This document shows positions 38,029 through 51,100 of a stretch of DNA of 64,000 bases, piece after piece. Source of the DNA: Mesostigma viride (taxonomy: Eukaryota; Streptophyta; Mesostigmatophyceae; Mesostigmatales; Mesostigmataceae); assembly GCA_009746045.1 (NCBI GenBank), contig RPFO01000972.1, positions 299,001-363,000 on the forward strand, read 5' to 3'. Every line of letters begins with the position of its first letter. Position 1 is the stretch's first letter. Under the pieces are notes generated by a model, which worked only from the letters and a program-made list of their open reading frames with translations, was not told the DNA's origin and searched no databases. A program made the translations under genes and the position numbers.

Positions 38029-41000
38029 TCAAACATCTTCGAAGAGCACTACCTTCTTCACCGTGGTCAAAAAGGGCTTGGAGTGCGGCGACAGCGGCGT
38101 TGGCGAGCCCAGCATCCCCCGAGCGCCCATCATGCCCGTGGCCCCGAGCGCACGGCGGCTAGGGGAATCGAGCGCCGATAGCCCCAGGGAGGCCCCTGCC
38201 TTGGGCGACGCGACGATCTCGGGCAGATCCGGCGCGGACATGGATAGGGAGGGCGCGCGCTTGAGGGGGAGCGCGCCCGTGGTGGGCACGAATGCCCTGT
38301 GTCGGATAGGGGAGGGGCGGGCAGGGGAAGGACGGGCAGGGCAGGGGGAGGGGAATACGGTGAGGGACGCAAGCATGTAATAGACAAAAGCACAAGGCAT
38401 CAGTTTCATAATAAGCACGAGGGTCAGAATGGACACAGGCATCAGTTTCATAAGGAGCACGAGGGTCAGAATGGACACAGGCATCAGTTTCATAAGGAGC
38501 ACGAGGGTCAGAATGGACACAGGCATCAGTTTCATAAGGAGCACGAGGGTCAGAATGGACACAGGCATAATGGGTGATGACCAGCCCACGTATGGACCGC
38601 AGGAGGAGAGGGTGATGACATCCTGATGGACGCAGGAGAAGAGGGGGCGAGGATAAGCGGCACAGAGATAAGCGGCACAGCGATAAGCGGCACAGACTTG
38701 TTCTACCATGGGAAACTCGAGGCGGGACAGTGAAGACACCTATATGAGAGGATGCCCACATAAGAGTACGTTGTACTCTACCATGAACACTGCGCCCACC
38801 TCTGGCGAAAATGTTCCCCTGCATTCGCTGGTCCACCACTTGGTCACTGTATCCCAACCACCCTATACTATACTACAACTATTCTATACGATGATCTGAC
38901 CTCACCACAAACGCACCTCTGGCTGATATTCCCCTGCAGCCGCTGATCCACCGTGCGCGCTCACTATATCCTCATCATCTCTATACCGTACCACAATCAT
39001 CCTATACCACTATGACACCACCACAACCCCCACCGCACACACAAACGCACCTCTGGCTGATGTTCCCCTGCAGCCGCTGATCCACCACACGCTCGATACG
39101 GGCCGTCTCCTCCACGATGCCGTACGGTGCCGCCGCGCGCACCGTGGCCTTGACCACGCGCGGCGACCCCTTGGCGCTGCCCGCGCCGCTGGGGGGCACG
39201 ATGCTGCTGTTGAGCGGGGCGCCCATGCGTGCGGACCCATGGGGCGACGGTAGCGGCTCGAGCGTTCCGGGGGGGGGGAGCTTCTGGGAGCGGGGCGGGC
39301 TGAGTGGCCCCAGCGGGTAGCCCGTGTGGCCCCCCACGCGGAGCGAGCGCATCTCGGCCTCAATGCCAGGCATGGTGCCGGAGACCAGCGTGCGTCCGCC
39401 TGGCAGGAGGTCATGTTTGGTTCGATGGAAGAGATTGTGGGCGGGAGGTAAGGGTAGCCGTGGGGCAGGGCAGAGACCGTTTGGAGCCAGCGAACACGTT
39501 CATGATGAGAATGACAAGGTTGACGGTCATGCTAACATTGATGACAGAGTCCCCGTTCCCGCACCCCTCCCCCCCTTCCTGCCCCCCTTCCTGCCGCACT
39601 CCTCCCCCCCTTCCTGCGCCACTTCCTGCCTCAACTCCTGTCCCCCTCAGTGCCCCTTATTACCTGCCCATTACCTTCCTCGTCAAACAGGTCTCTCCCT
39701 GTTCCTCATGAACCTGGGCGTGAGTTCGGGACATTCTCTCCCCCCCTCCTCCCTCCCCCATTCCTTGACCCCTCTTACCCTCCTCCTCTCCCTGTTCTGC
39801 CCCCTCCCTAGCCCCTTCGTGCCACACATTGCCATGCACCCATGGCCTGAAAAGGCGCGTTGAACCCACCCGGTACCCGGTACCGTCCTCCCTCGAGCTT
39901 GAAGTCCTTGTGCTATATATCAAGGAGTCTTTGTGCTTTATATAGCCTCTTCTTGCCACATTTTGCAACCTACCCGTGGTGCCTAAAGGACATGTTGAAC
40001 GTGTACCCATGGCCTCGAACGGCGGGTTGAACACGCCCGGCATGGTCGCCCCATTCTGCCCCTTCCCTAGCATATTGGCACCGAGCCTGCACCACACCCA
40101 CTTATGGGCTCGAAAGGCGAGTTGAACACGGCCGGCACGGTCGCCCCATTCTGCCACTTGCCTAGCCTATTGGCACCAAGCCTGCCACCCACCCATGGCC
40201 TCGAAAGGCGAGCTGAACACGCCCGGCACGGTTGCCGTGCTCAGCAAGTGGTGGCTCTTGCGCATGAACTCCTGCTCCTCCGCCTGGCGCGCCGCCTCTG
40301 CCGCCGCCTCAGCCTCCGCCACCTGCGGGGTGGGCGATGACACGAGCAAGGAAGGAAGCAAGGAACGCATTCAGCACATCCGTGCCAATATATGTATAGA
40401 GAGTGCGGTGGAACTCAGGGATAAGCATGCCTGATTAGCCTCAAGCATTACAAGCCATAGACCTAGTTGTGGCAGCTATCCATCCGTCCATCCGTGGCTC
40501 CTGACCAAAAACCACGTTCAAGAAACACACTTTGTGTGAACGCGTGACAGACACGCACGGACGACACGTACATGCCACCTGCATTTGTTCATGATTAGAA
40601 AAAGTTGCTCGTAGATTCACTGCTCATCGTAAGAAAGTGATGGAAGCCGTCGCCCCTCTCCCAGTTTCCATGTGCAGTACTGCCATTCACTGTGCATGCA
40701 TCACACTGTGCATGCCCCAACCATCTCTGTACCACACACACTCTTACCACAAGCAACTAAGCAGGGCTCCCTGCCATGGAATCCCCCCTCTCACCTGCGC
40801 CTGGTACTTGGCCTCCATCTCGCTCTTGAGCACGTCGGTCTTGGCCAGCACGCTCTGGATGTACGCCTTGCGCGCGAGGAAGCTGTGCTTAAACTTGCGG
40901 CTGTGGTAGCCGCTGCGGGGTCAAGGGGGGAACGGGAGGAGTACAGGGATGGGAGGAGTGCGGTGAAGGGAGGAATGAGGTCAAGGGAGGGATACGCGGA

Positions 41001-43798
41001 TGACACGCAGACACGGTGGCTTATGTCAGCGTGGATGCAAGGCACGACCCGTGCTTATGTCAGCGTGGATGCAAGGCACGACCCGTGTTTCAGGGGTGTA
41101 TGAGTGGGTACTGGTGAGACGCAATACATGTGAGGTCAAAAACCGAACAAGTGACAGAATCACTCACCACCTAATGCATAGGCAGGGAAAGGAATCACGA
41201 GCTAGCAGCTGTGAGGCCACCCACTGGTACTGGTACTGCCGCTGTGTTTTTGCGCCTTCCTACGTCCCTAGTCGCATGACCTACAGATACCCGACGGGGC
41301 CACTGTCGCATGACCTACAGATACCCCATGGGGTCATAGTCGCATGACCTACAGATACCCTATGGGGTCATAGTCGCATGACCTACAGATACCCTATGGG
41401 GTCATAGTCGCATGACCTACAGATACCCTATGGGGTCATAGTCGCATGACCTACAGATACCCTATGGGGTCATAGTCGCATGACCTACAGATACCCTATG
41501 GGGTCATAGTCGCATGACCTACAGATACCCTATGGGGTCATAGTCGCATGACCTACAGATACCCTATGGGGTCATAGTCGCATGACCTACAGATACCCGA
41601 CGGGGTCATAGTCGCATGACCTACAGACACCAGGCCGCGGGGTCGTAAAACAGGTTAAGGGGCCACCCTCAATACAAAACAGGGTATTGCAACAAATAAG
41701 GGCCGGCTACTGGTAGCGCCGCGTCATCGTGCGGCGTGCGCAGTACTATCCTGATAGGACCATGGCCAACAGGTACTAGATGGGGCCATAAGAGGCCACT
41801 ACTGCCTGATAGGAGCATGGCCAACAGGTACTAGATGGGGCTATACGAGGCCACTACTGCCTGATAGGAGCATGGCCAACAGGTACTAGATGGGGCCATA
41901 AGAGGCCACTACTGTGTGATAGGAGCATGGCCAACAGGTACTAGATGGGGCCATATGAGGCTACGGGGCCACCCGCGATATCGAACAGAGTGTCTCAACA
42001 ACGTGAGACTACTATATGGAGACTACTAGATGGGGCCACCCGCCCGACGAGGCTAAGGGGCCACCCGCGATATCGAACAGTGTCACGACAACGTGAGAGC
42101 CACCTACCGGTACCAACGCTGTATCGTGCCCGCTGCATGGTTGAAGTACTGTGTCCGCATCCGGCGGTTGTACTCCCTGCGCGCCACGTCAGCGCGGTCC
42201 CGGCCCAGGTGCCCCCGGTACATGCGCTGGATGAGCGTGGCCGTGCGGTGCAGGCGCCGCAGCTCTTCGCGAACCATCACGCCGCGCCACACGCTCTGCT
42301 TGGGTGAAGGGGTGGTCATGGTGGGTGATGGGCGAGCGGTATCCCATGGAGGGTGGTCGATTTTCCATAAAGGGGAGGGGGGGGGGTATGGTGGGCAGAC
42401 TTTGGCATAAATGTGATGAAAACTTTGGCATAAATGTGATGAAAACTTTGGCATAAATGTGATGAAAACTTTCCCACGTTGGGTGGGTGTTGGCATTCAT
42501 GTGCAAGTGGTTTCCCCGTGGTTGCATGGGTGGCTTCTCCCATGCTAACGATGGCCATCCCAAGGGGGTATGGCCATGGTTGGTGGGTGGGCAGGGCGCA
42601 TTCTTGGTGGGATGGATTGATGTGCGAGTTTTTCTGGCATCTTTGGGTGGCGAGGAGTAATGCAGGTTCGGATGGCAGGAAGGGTGCAACCAAGGCTTAC
42701 ACAACCTCCCAAGGCTGCATTGGGTACCTGGGATGTTTCAACGATGGTGATCAATGACAGACTCCCACAAACCAAGTAAAACCTACTCGTTTAGATGCTG
42801 CCAAATGCACAATGTAGATACTAGGTACTACCTTAGACACGGTCTCATGTAGTAACGAAGAGGTTCTGCATTTAGTTCATATGATAATTCTGCATTTACT
42901 TACACAACAGTAACACACGGGTACTCCAATGATGAGGATGTGCCACCAGCTGTGAATTCATACCACAAGATGCTATGTCACCAGCATGCCCTAGCCCGAG
43001 CCATCGCCAAACATTACCACCACAACCTTGGATGCCATAATCACCACCTTCAGTGCCCTAGACAGGCCACAAACGTCATAAGACTGGAGGGGAATGACAC
43101 GAGCGGCGCATGGTAGTGGTTAGGCCTACCTGGATGCGGATGGCGGCGGCGGTCTCCCTTTGCCGGCATTCCTCCGCAACCCTGATGGCCAGAAGCAGCA
43201 GCCAACATTTATAGGGCCAGGGGCATGGGCAGGGATAGGGATAAGTGCCACATCACCAGGCTCCTGAATCATGCCACATGCCACATGCCCTAGGATTACA
43301 GATTGCTGCAGATTCTGCAAAAACGCTCCAGCAGCGGAAAAGACCCAAGACCCAGGACTCAACGTGCAATGTCTGCCGGCTGGAGACCCATAAATTGGGA
43401 AACAAAGTGTGTGGTACATTTTAAACTCATGCTAGCGGCAGGCTGGTGAATCCAGAAGAGCTGCTTTGAGCTGGGACGCCTCAACTCTATCGAGTGCCGC
43501 ATTGCAGCACTACAAAACACTTCAACACTACAGAATGTCATGCCGCACATCTCTAGATTTGAATCTCACCGCACGCCCTGCCCCAACTTTCACAAACAGG
43601 CCGGTTCCCACAGGCAGACAAAGGGGGCGCCAACACGTGGGCAGAGCAGCCTGTACACTTCAGTCAGGTCACAGCTATTTGCTGACACGGGCGAAACCAG
43701 CAGCAGCGCCACGCTGACGTCACCACGTACCGCGTTCGTTCGAAATACATGTCGATCAGGTGCTCCTTGTCTGCTCGAAGCACGGCGGCCGTAGCCAT
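38029..43798 (-). CDS. SPATA17: SPATA17-like IQ-motif axonemal protein, 7 exons
   Basis: Minus-strand exons are 43,798-43,731 (starts MATAAVLRADKEHLIDMYF), 43,181-43,130, 42,295-42,108, 40,912-40,795, 40,322-40,193, 39,399-39,051 and 38,296-38,029 (stop TGA). Phases are consistent, giving 390 residues (human 361). Three IQ-type calmodulin-binding segments appear at about residues 35-110: AAAIRIQSVWRG, TATLIQRMYRGHLGR and AAGTIQRWYRGYHSRK. A coiled acidic stretch follows, then RKSHHLLSTATVPGVFSSPF, the best family signature. The Pro/Ser-rich C-terminal 200 residues are unlike the vertebrate protein. The family associates with axonemes, so this supports a flagellated cell. The last exon could instead splice at AAG-GTAGTG near 38,045. 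Its introns carry copies of three exon ends. Confidence 0.88.
38398..38572. repeat. Tandem repeat, 42 bp x 4
   Basis: Units contain GCATCAGTTTCATAAGGAGC and lie in SPATA17 intron 6. The 42 bp length (14 codons) makes open frames on both strands that are not genes. Confidence 0.9.
38789..38965 (-). repeat. Two copies of the SPATA17 exon 6 end
   Basis: The true exon end and donor (39,040-39,100) include CTCTGGCTGATGTTCCCCTG (plus strand). Copies start at 38,907 (CTCTGGCTGATATTCCCCTG, nearly identical for over 40 bases) and about 38,789 (more diverged). They lie 133 and about 250 bp into the intron. Confidence 0.85.
39842..40146 (-). repeat. Three copies of the SPATA17 exon 5 end
   Basis: The real end at 40,195-40,236 contains CTCGAAAGGCGAGCTGAACA (plus strand). 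Copies start at 40,105 (CTCGAAAGGCGAGTTGAACA), 40,009 and 39,842, spaced 90, 96 and 167 bp, progressively more diverged. Confidence 0.9.
41221..41745 (-). repeat. Weak copies of SPATA17 exon 3 end, and a 34 bp minisatellite
   Basis: About 11 near-identical 34 bp units (CGCATGACCTACAGATACCC) fill 41,271-41,629. On each side, 41,221-41,255 and 41,706-41,745, the sequence resembles the true exon 3 end (42,100-42,140; minus strand CAGCGTTGGTACCGGTAGG). Confidence 0.6.
41749..41960. repeat. Tandem repeat, 55 bp x 4
   Basis: Units contain ATGGCCAACAGGTACTAGAT. Located in SPATA17 intron 3. Confidence 0.9.
42408..42476. repeat. Tandem repeat, 23 bp x 3
   Basis: Units of ACTTTGGCATAAATGTGATG in SPATA17 intron 2. 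Confidence 0.9.
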
Positions 43799-45626
43799 GC
43801 CGCGCCGTGCACGCTGATGCAAAGCTGGGAACCTCTTCTCTACCTCTAAATGCTAGCGCCTGCTGATCTATCTGGTAGCAAACGAGCGCCACATGATGAT
43901 GATGTCAGCCTCATGCTGCCACACTTGGGGTCGGATTCATGCCCTGAGGTCCGAGACAACAACGGTTCAGGTGATTTTCTGGCCCTCCCTTGTCTGCGAT
44001 TCCAACATGACATTACAGGCAAACCATCAGAGAAGGGCATTGAGATGCACAGGGCTGAATTGTTTTCATTATGCTTGGAAGCCCAAGAGGGGCCTTGCAG
44101 GGAGTCGGTCGAAATGAAATGACAGGAAAGGATATTGTGAGCTGGAGCCTGCATGAATGACAGAAGCGAAAGGGTTGCCTATGGGTTGGATGAAGAAATG
44201 CCAGGTGGGTAATGGAAGGGGCACGAGAGGCCAGTGCAGGGACTATGGCAAACGGGGAGTCCATGGCGTGCAGGACTGGAATGTTCACTAAGAATAGCTG
44301 ATTGCTATCGCTACTCTTAAAGTCCAACCAGACATATCCTCCGCACTCACGTACGCTCAGGGCCGAACAAACATGAGTCGGTTCGCACTTGTAATTCAGC
44401 AATGGAGCGATATTCGACTACAGTTTAAGGCCCCAGAGCCAAACGGGCTCGCTTTGCGTAACTCGTTACAAAAACACAAAACAGAAGCAAGCGACTGACA
44501 GGGTCGGTTGTGGGGTATAGGCTCAATGCAATGCAAGAGGGCCATGTATATCCGAAAACGAAAAAAAAGCAACGAGCTCTCAGACGCTAAGGCTATCCTA
44601 AAGAGACATCCTCATGACCTTAACTTCACCACAGCATCGTCTGTGGCAGGACTCTTACACATGCATAGCTAACATGGTAGCCACATTCTCTCCCTTAAAT
44701 GTAATTGTTTTCTTACCTGCGTTCGCGAAGGGCGTGGCTCATGATTCACGTCTGTCTGCCTCGGTATATCACATGGACTTGCATATCTGCAATTCCACAT
44801 GGGTTCAGACTACACCCTTGCATGCCTTGACGTCGCTACAAGTTCATGCATCCTTAAGCCGTACGAAACCTCTCCATACACCTTTTTAAATTGTCCTTCC
44901 GAAAAATTTAGCATCGCCATGCACATAAACCAATCATCATTGTAAATGCCCCTGTGATGCTACAGCCGGATGGTACGTCAATCATTAAGTGTCTGCGGGG
45001 CCGAAACATATGTGATGTCGCCTATGAGCGCTTTGGTTGCTGTAGCTTAAAAATAAATAGAACGAGGGCAGCTCTATAACCTGCTGGACTCGACGTTATT
45101 GTTCAAGTATGGCTCCATCGCAGTTGTATTTTGCACCATGCCGCTCATCAACGTCCAGCCAATTTTAGACAATACGTACGGTACAGTAGACGGAGGTAGA
45201 CGGGCCACTTGAGCGTAGTCGTTAACCCAGGAGCATGCCGGTAAAGTTAACAAAAGCGCGCCAAAGTATATCGTCCGTCCAACGAGCAGATCCCAAATTG
45301 CGTCCGTCACGGAGTCTTTCACAGACAGATGTGGCAGACAGATGTGGCCATGGCGGTCGACAATATTTCAACGACCACATTGCTGCATTTTGGTAACCAA
45401 AGCATAGGGCAGGGTTGTAATTTCGGTCGCTATTTCTGTCGGAAAAGTCCGGAGACGTTTGCCTGATAATTTGCTGCGTACCGATTACCCAGCAGTCGAT
45501 TCAGACATATTCAGAGGAGTTGGCTTTGCGAGCCTCGTCCATACGTCAACCTCTCAACGTTTACACGCTAGATATTGAACAAAGTTTGTGGTTAATACAT
45601 TGAGCATTTGTCCTTAGAGGCGAGGA
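43799..45626. promoter_or_regulatory. Shared upstream region of SPATA17 and HLTF
   Basis: A 1.83 kb gap between two genes transcribed away from each other; promoters of both must be here. I see no distinct TATA box or repeat and no further gene. Open frames here lack family resemblance. Confidence 0.4.
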
Positions 45627-48092
45627 ATGTCCAACCGCAAGCGTAAGAAGCAAACCGACTCGCTCGTTGAAGAGCCTCAGCCCGTGCAGGCTTCCAGGTC
45701 CGTCGCCGGCGTGACACCAGCAGTAGCTCCTACCGGCTCTGCTGCTGCTGGCTCGAGTCAGGTATCCAGACTCGCCCCTGCTCTCGCTGGCCCATCGGTA
45801 GCTTCTGGCTCGGGAGCGCCAGCCAATCGAGCTACCTATCGCCGCCCTATCCAAGATGACGACGTGGATGCACAGGAGGACGACGCGAGCGAGGGTAAGC
45901 TGTCCGTCCTCGCGAGACTATGGAACAGCCTCCCTGCCGTGGTTGTGGAAGCGCAGTCCGAGGGATGGAATCGGCATCCAGCTTAATTGCCGATAATGTC
46001 TCACGTATGGGTTCCTGTCATGGCTGTCGCGCGCAGATAACGGCCTTACCTGCATCGGCAGGGTTGAAGTGAAAATCGTGGGGATTCAGTACTACACGGG
46101 CACCGTGAACAACAAGGTGAGCGCTGATTTCCGATGCTCGTACGGATCCACTCACTATGGCCGGAGGAAGCTGAGGTCCTGCCCTGGCAGTGGCCAAAGG
46201 GAAGTACGCAGATGGGTTGCATTGAAGCCTTGGGGTTCATACCTGCCTACGGCATTTCAGTAGTATAGCTTTGCCAGATCTCGTATTGGAAGGCACGCAG
46301 CACCGTTTGGTCCTTTTGAGCTTGCCCCCTTTCGGTAGCTCACGAGTGCCCAGCCAGTGATCTAATGAAAGGCGCGTGCCCGGCCAAGCCTTCAGCTTTG
46401 CCTGTTACCCACTTCGGCTGTTACTCATCTACTTGCTTTGCATAGAGTTCCTGTGCATGATTCACGGCACGTGCCGCATCACATGGTTCTACGCTATATG
46501 TGTGATAATCCTACACTGTATGATGTTTAATGCTATGTTTATGTATATATAGATTTCAGAAACCGCCGCCATCACATATTTATCCCACAATTAACTATCT
46601 AATAAGCAAGGCGTACACAATTTTCGAGATCCTTTTTTTTCCCCCGACCGCACTTGTTTAATCTGAGTACCAACCACGACAATAATGCCAATTATACCAG
46701 TGATAACGACCACTTTTCCCTATTGTATAGATGATAATGACCACGGACCACCGCTTGTAGAGCACTAACGGAGTTTTAAAGAAGAGGTGGTGTTGCTGCG
46801 GGTGCTCGCCTAGTTTTGGCACCCATGCCCAACATCAGCTGGTACAAACATGCACATGCCCAACACGGGTAGCCGCCCATGTCCCTAACAAACAACTAGC
46901 GTGTGCACAGTAGTAGCTGGTACTTATCCCTTTCTTGTTGTCTCGTGTAGGAGGGCGGATGGTCCGCCTGTCTCTTGTAGGAGATGGTCCACCTCATGCG
47001 CGAGCATCACAGCCATGTTTTTCGCTGACAAGGACAGGACCTCCTGCTTCTTTCTGCATTTGTGTGGTCAATCTTGCTGTCTCTTGCAGGAGATGGTCAA
47101 CCTGGTGCGTGAGCCGCAAAACCCCTATGACCGCAACGCCATCCGCGTGGACAACATCCTGCGCGTGCAGGTACGAGTGCAGGCTGGCTAGTTACCTAGT
47201 TGGGTAGGTAAATAAGTAAATATGAAGTTTGCAGGTATTGCCATCCTTGTGGACAACGTCCCGCGCATGCAGGTGGGTGTTGTCTCGGTGATGTTGTGTC
47301 CCATGAGGAGGGAGCTAGTCTCGTGCGTGCGTGGTTGTACAGTTATGGACGACGTCCTGCGCATGCAGGCGGTGACGCAGGCTATTCTTTAATTAACAAG
47401 CTAACAAACAAGTATATACAGAGTTGGCAGGTGTGGGTGTCTGCGTGGACAACATCCTGCATGTGCAGGTTAGTGGAGCAGTTTTCTAGAATGGCACTGC
47501 GCTCCGGTTCCGCTAAAACAGTTGGTGAATCAACAAAGGAATCCTTGTTGATCGGTGCTGCACGTGAAGGCGACCGTGCCAGTTGCTTTACTGCTTGCCG
47601 TCTTGGTCCGCCTCCCATTCTTCATCCTCATCGCACCCCCCCTGCTTCACGGCGCGCCGTCTTGGTCCGCCTCCCATTCTTCATCCTCATCGCACCCCCC
47701 CTGCTTGGTCCGCCTCCCATTCTTCATCCTCATCGGGCCTCCCCCTGCCTTTGTTTTCATCTCGCTGCTGTTTTTCTTGAATATATTTGAACTGGCTGCC
47801 TTGTCCGGGCCATTTCTCCCGACTTTGCCTGCCTGTGAGTTCTTCCACCCAGCCACTCAGCGACCCAGCCAATCACCCCCGCATGCCTGCTCAACTATTA
47901 ATTAATTTTAAACTCATTTAGTAGAGACCCCCGCATGCCTTGCTGAGACGCATGTCTTGGGTGCATCTCGCCAATCGCTGAACTGTTTGGACAATGGGCA
48001 CATGGCCAACTTGCACCTGTGTGCTTGTAATATTAGCATTCTTCTTTGGTCATGCCTGCACCTATGTGCCCCCCACATACAACCGTAGTCCC

Positions 48093-48186
<94 letters not shown>

Positions 48187-51100
48187 GTGTCTCCCCTAGC
48201 ACGCCTTGTCTAGGGGCTTCAAAGCAAGTGGTAGGTTGCCATAGGCCTCCGACAAATGCTCATGACTTCCTTTTCTATTTATACCTGCCATCAAATTGAT
48301 ACCTTTCTATTATTTCTTGACATACTAGAATTACTAGCTGGTGGTATTTACTAATGTATGCATGCCATTTATTTGATCCATCAATTACGTTCTGCTTCCT
48401 GCCCGTGAGCGCACCTGTCGCAGGTTGGCCACGTGGAGCGCTACAAGGCGGCGGCGCTGGCCCCCCTGCTGGACGCGCAGCTCGTCCGCTGCGAGGCGGT
48501 CGTGCCGCGCGGCAGCAACAACGTCTACAAGATGCCCTGCAACGTCTTCCTCTTCACCGCGGATGCCAACAAGGATGCCGTCGTGCGCAAGCTGGCCAGC
48601 GCAGGTGGGAGGTCTCTCGCTGATGTTTTATTTAGTCACGTGCAGCGTATCGAAACCTTGCCATGTCCTGGGACACTGTCATCCTTATGCTGGCGGCCGC
48701 AGGTGGGCCAAGGCGCCTGTGGGCCCTGGCGCATGTGGGCCTATGGATTTGAAAGGCAAGGCAACCCCCTTGCGTGGAGCCGCGGTCGTGTGGGTGGGCG
48801 CGGTCGTGTGGGTGGGCGCGGTCGTGTGGGTGGGTGCGGTCGTGTGGGTGGGCGCGGTCGTGTGGGTGGCTGAAGCTTTCTGCGCCGCACAACATTATCG
48901 CAGGCCAACCTAGCATAGTAGGTAGCAGTCACATAGCAGGTGCAGTACCTGGGGGCACAGTGGTGTAAATGTGGCTCTGTCAAATATGTGTAAATGCGTA
49001 TCTTGGCTGGTGAGTGTCTGTTATCGGCTCTGTCAAATGCCAGAAAGTCTATACTACTGTCTGTCAGATTTAATCTGCGGTCACCATGTCACAAGGTTTC
49101 TGTTGCTCCGTCACTGATGCATTGGTTAACCTGCTCCCTGCTGGGGGCACCAATAGCCTGTTGGTTTCTGTCCGGAAATTTTACAAGTCCTTTCCTTCTG
49201 TATTCCTACCTTTTGGGTTTCCACCGCAGGGCTCCCTGTCATCCCCCTCACGGGCGCGGACGCCAGTGAGTATGGCGACGCGATGGCCGGCTCTCAAGAG
49301 GAGCGGCGCGCGAGTGGGGGCCCGCTGCCACCGTCGATGACGCAGACCGTCACCATTGCTGCGATGGAGGATGAGCTGGACATGCTGTTTGAGAATCTCG
49401 GTAAGTTGGGGTGAACAACTGCGGTTGGGGTGAACCACGTGGGGGTGAGAGGGTCTATTCGCATGCTGGTCTGCAGTGGTCGAGAGGGAGGATGAGCTGG
49501 ACGTGCTGTTTGAGAATGTTTGGAGGAAGTAATGATTATTGCACTGGGGATGTGAACATTGCAGCACGACGTGGGGAAATCGGGGGGAATCGGGTTTGGA
49601 TGGGGGAGCAAACCTGGGCGCATTAGGGTGTGTTAACCTGATTGCTAGCCGCGGTAGCCCTGGAAGGTGGTTCGGAGGTATGGCTTACAGAGCTTGGTAC
49701 GTGGGGGGTTGCATGAGGTATGAATATAATAATATAGAAAAATAGGGTTTATTGGCTACGGTGGAAAGACATGTAAGATGGGCTGGTCTGGTGGATTGAG
49801 GAGCGGGCTGAGCAACAACGGGCGATAAAAGACTTAGCGTTGACTTCATTGACATGATTGTTAGGGAGGAATGGTGTGGGGGGGGCGGGGGGGGGGCGGC
49901 AAGTCAGGGGGGTACATTTGTTACTCTGAATACGGTGGGGTGGGGCCTTGTTTTTTCCTTCCTGCAAAGAAGTCCTCCTTCCGAGCGTGGGGTCATGGAG
50001 CTCGTGCTGCCGATGCATGAGGCGGTGTGCACGGGGCTGTGCTACAGGATCCAGACGCTAGAATAACAGTTGTATATTTTTTTGCATGTACGTGGTAATT
50101 TCTAATGAACATTCCTGCTCTGCTATCTATTCGACTGCAGAGGCGGACCGGGCATTTACGGAACTGATGGAAGCAGACGCCAGCATCATCCAGCGGACAC
50201 TCTTCCCGCACCAAAAGGAGTGCCTGTCCTGGATGTGAGTATAGTGGAGAGTGGTGTAGGCAGTATAGGAGCGCCTACAGTGGGATGGATCTACGAGTGC
50301 CTGTCCTGGATGTGAGTATAGTGGAGAGTGGTGTAGGCAGTATAGGAGCGCCTACAGTGGGATGGATCTACGAGTGGCCTGTCCTGGATGTGAGTATAGT
50401 GGAGAGTGGTGTAGGCAGTATAGGAGCGCCTACAGTGGGATGGATCTACGAGTGCCTGTCCTGGATGTGAGTATAGTGGAGAGTGGTGTAGGCAGTATAG
50501 GAGCGCCTACAGTGGGATGGATCTACGAGCGCCTGTCCTGGATGTGAGTATAGTGGAGAGTGGTGTAGGCAGTATAGGAGCGCCTACAGTGGGATGGATC
50601 TACGAGTGCCTGTCCTGGATGTGAGTATAGTGGAGAGTGGTGTAGGCAGTATAGGAGCGCCTACAGTGGGATGGATCTACGAGTGCCTGTCCTGGATGTG
50701 AGTATAGTGGAGAGTGGTGTAGGCAGTATAGGAGCGCCTACAGTGGGATGGATCTACGAGTGCCTGTCCTGGATGTGAGTATAGTGGAGAGTGGTGTAGG
50801 CAGTATAGGAGCGCCTACAGTGGGATGGATCTACGAGTGCCTGTCCTGGATGTGAGTATAGTGGAGAGTGGTGTAGGCAGTATAGGAGCGCCTACAGTGG
50901 GATGGATCTACGAGTGCCTGTCCTGGATGTGAGTATAGTGGAGAGTGGTGTAGGCAGTATAGGAGCGCCTACAGTGGGATGGATCTACGAGTGCCTGTCC
51001 TGGATGTGAGTATAGTGGAGAGTGGTGTAGGCAGTATAGGAGCGCCTACAGTGGGATGGATCTACGAGTGGCCTGTCCTGGATGTGAGTATAGTGGAGAG

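Noticed and set aside
37399-38181. 260-codon plus-strand frame
   Set aside because: No recognisable motif, and its last 50 codons are antisense to the last exon of SPATA17.
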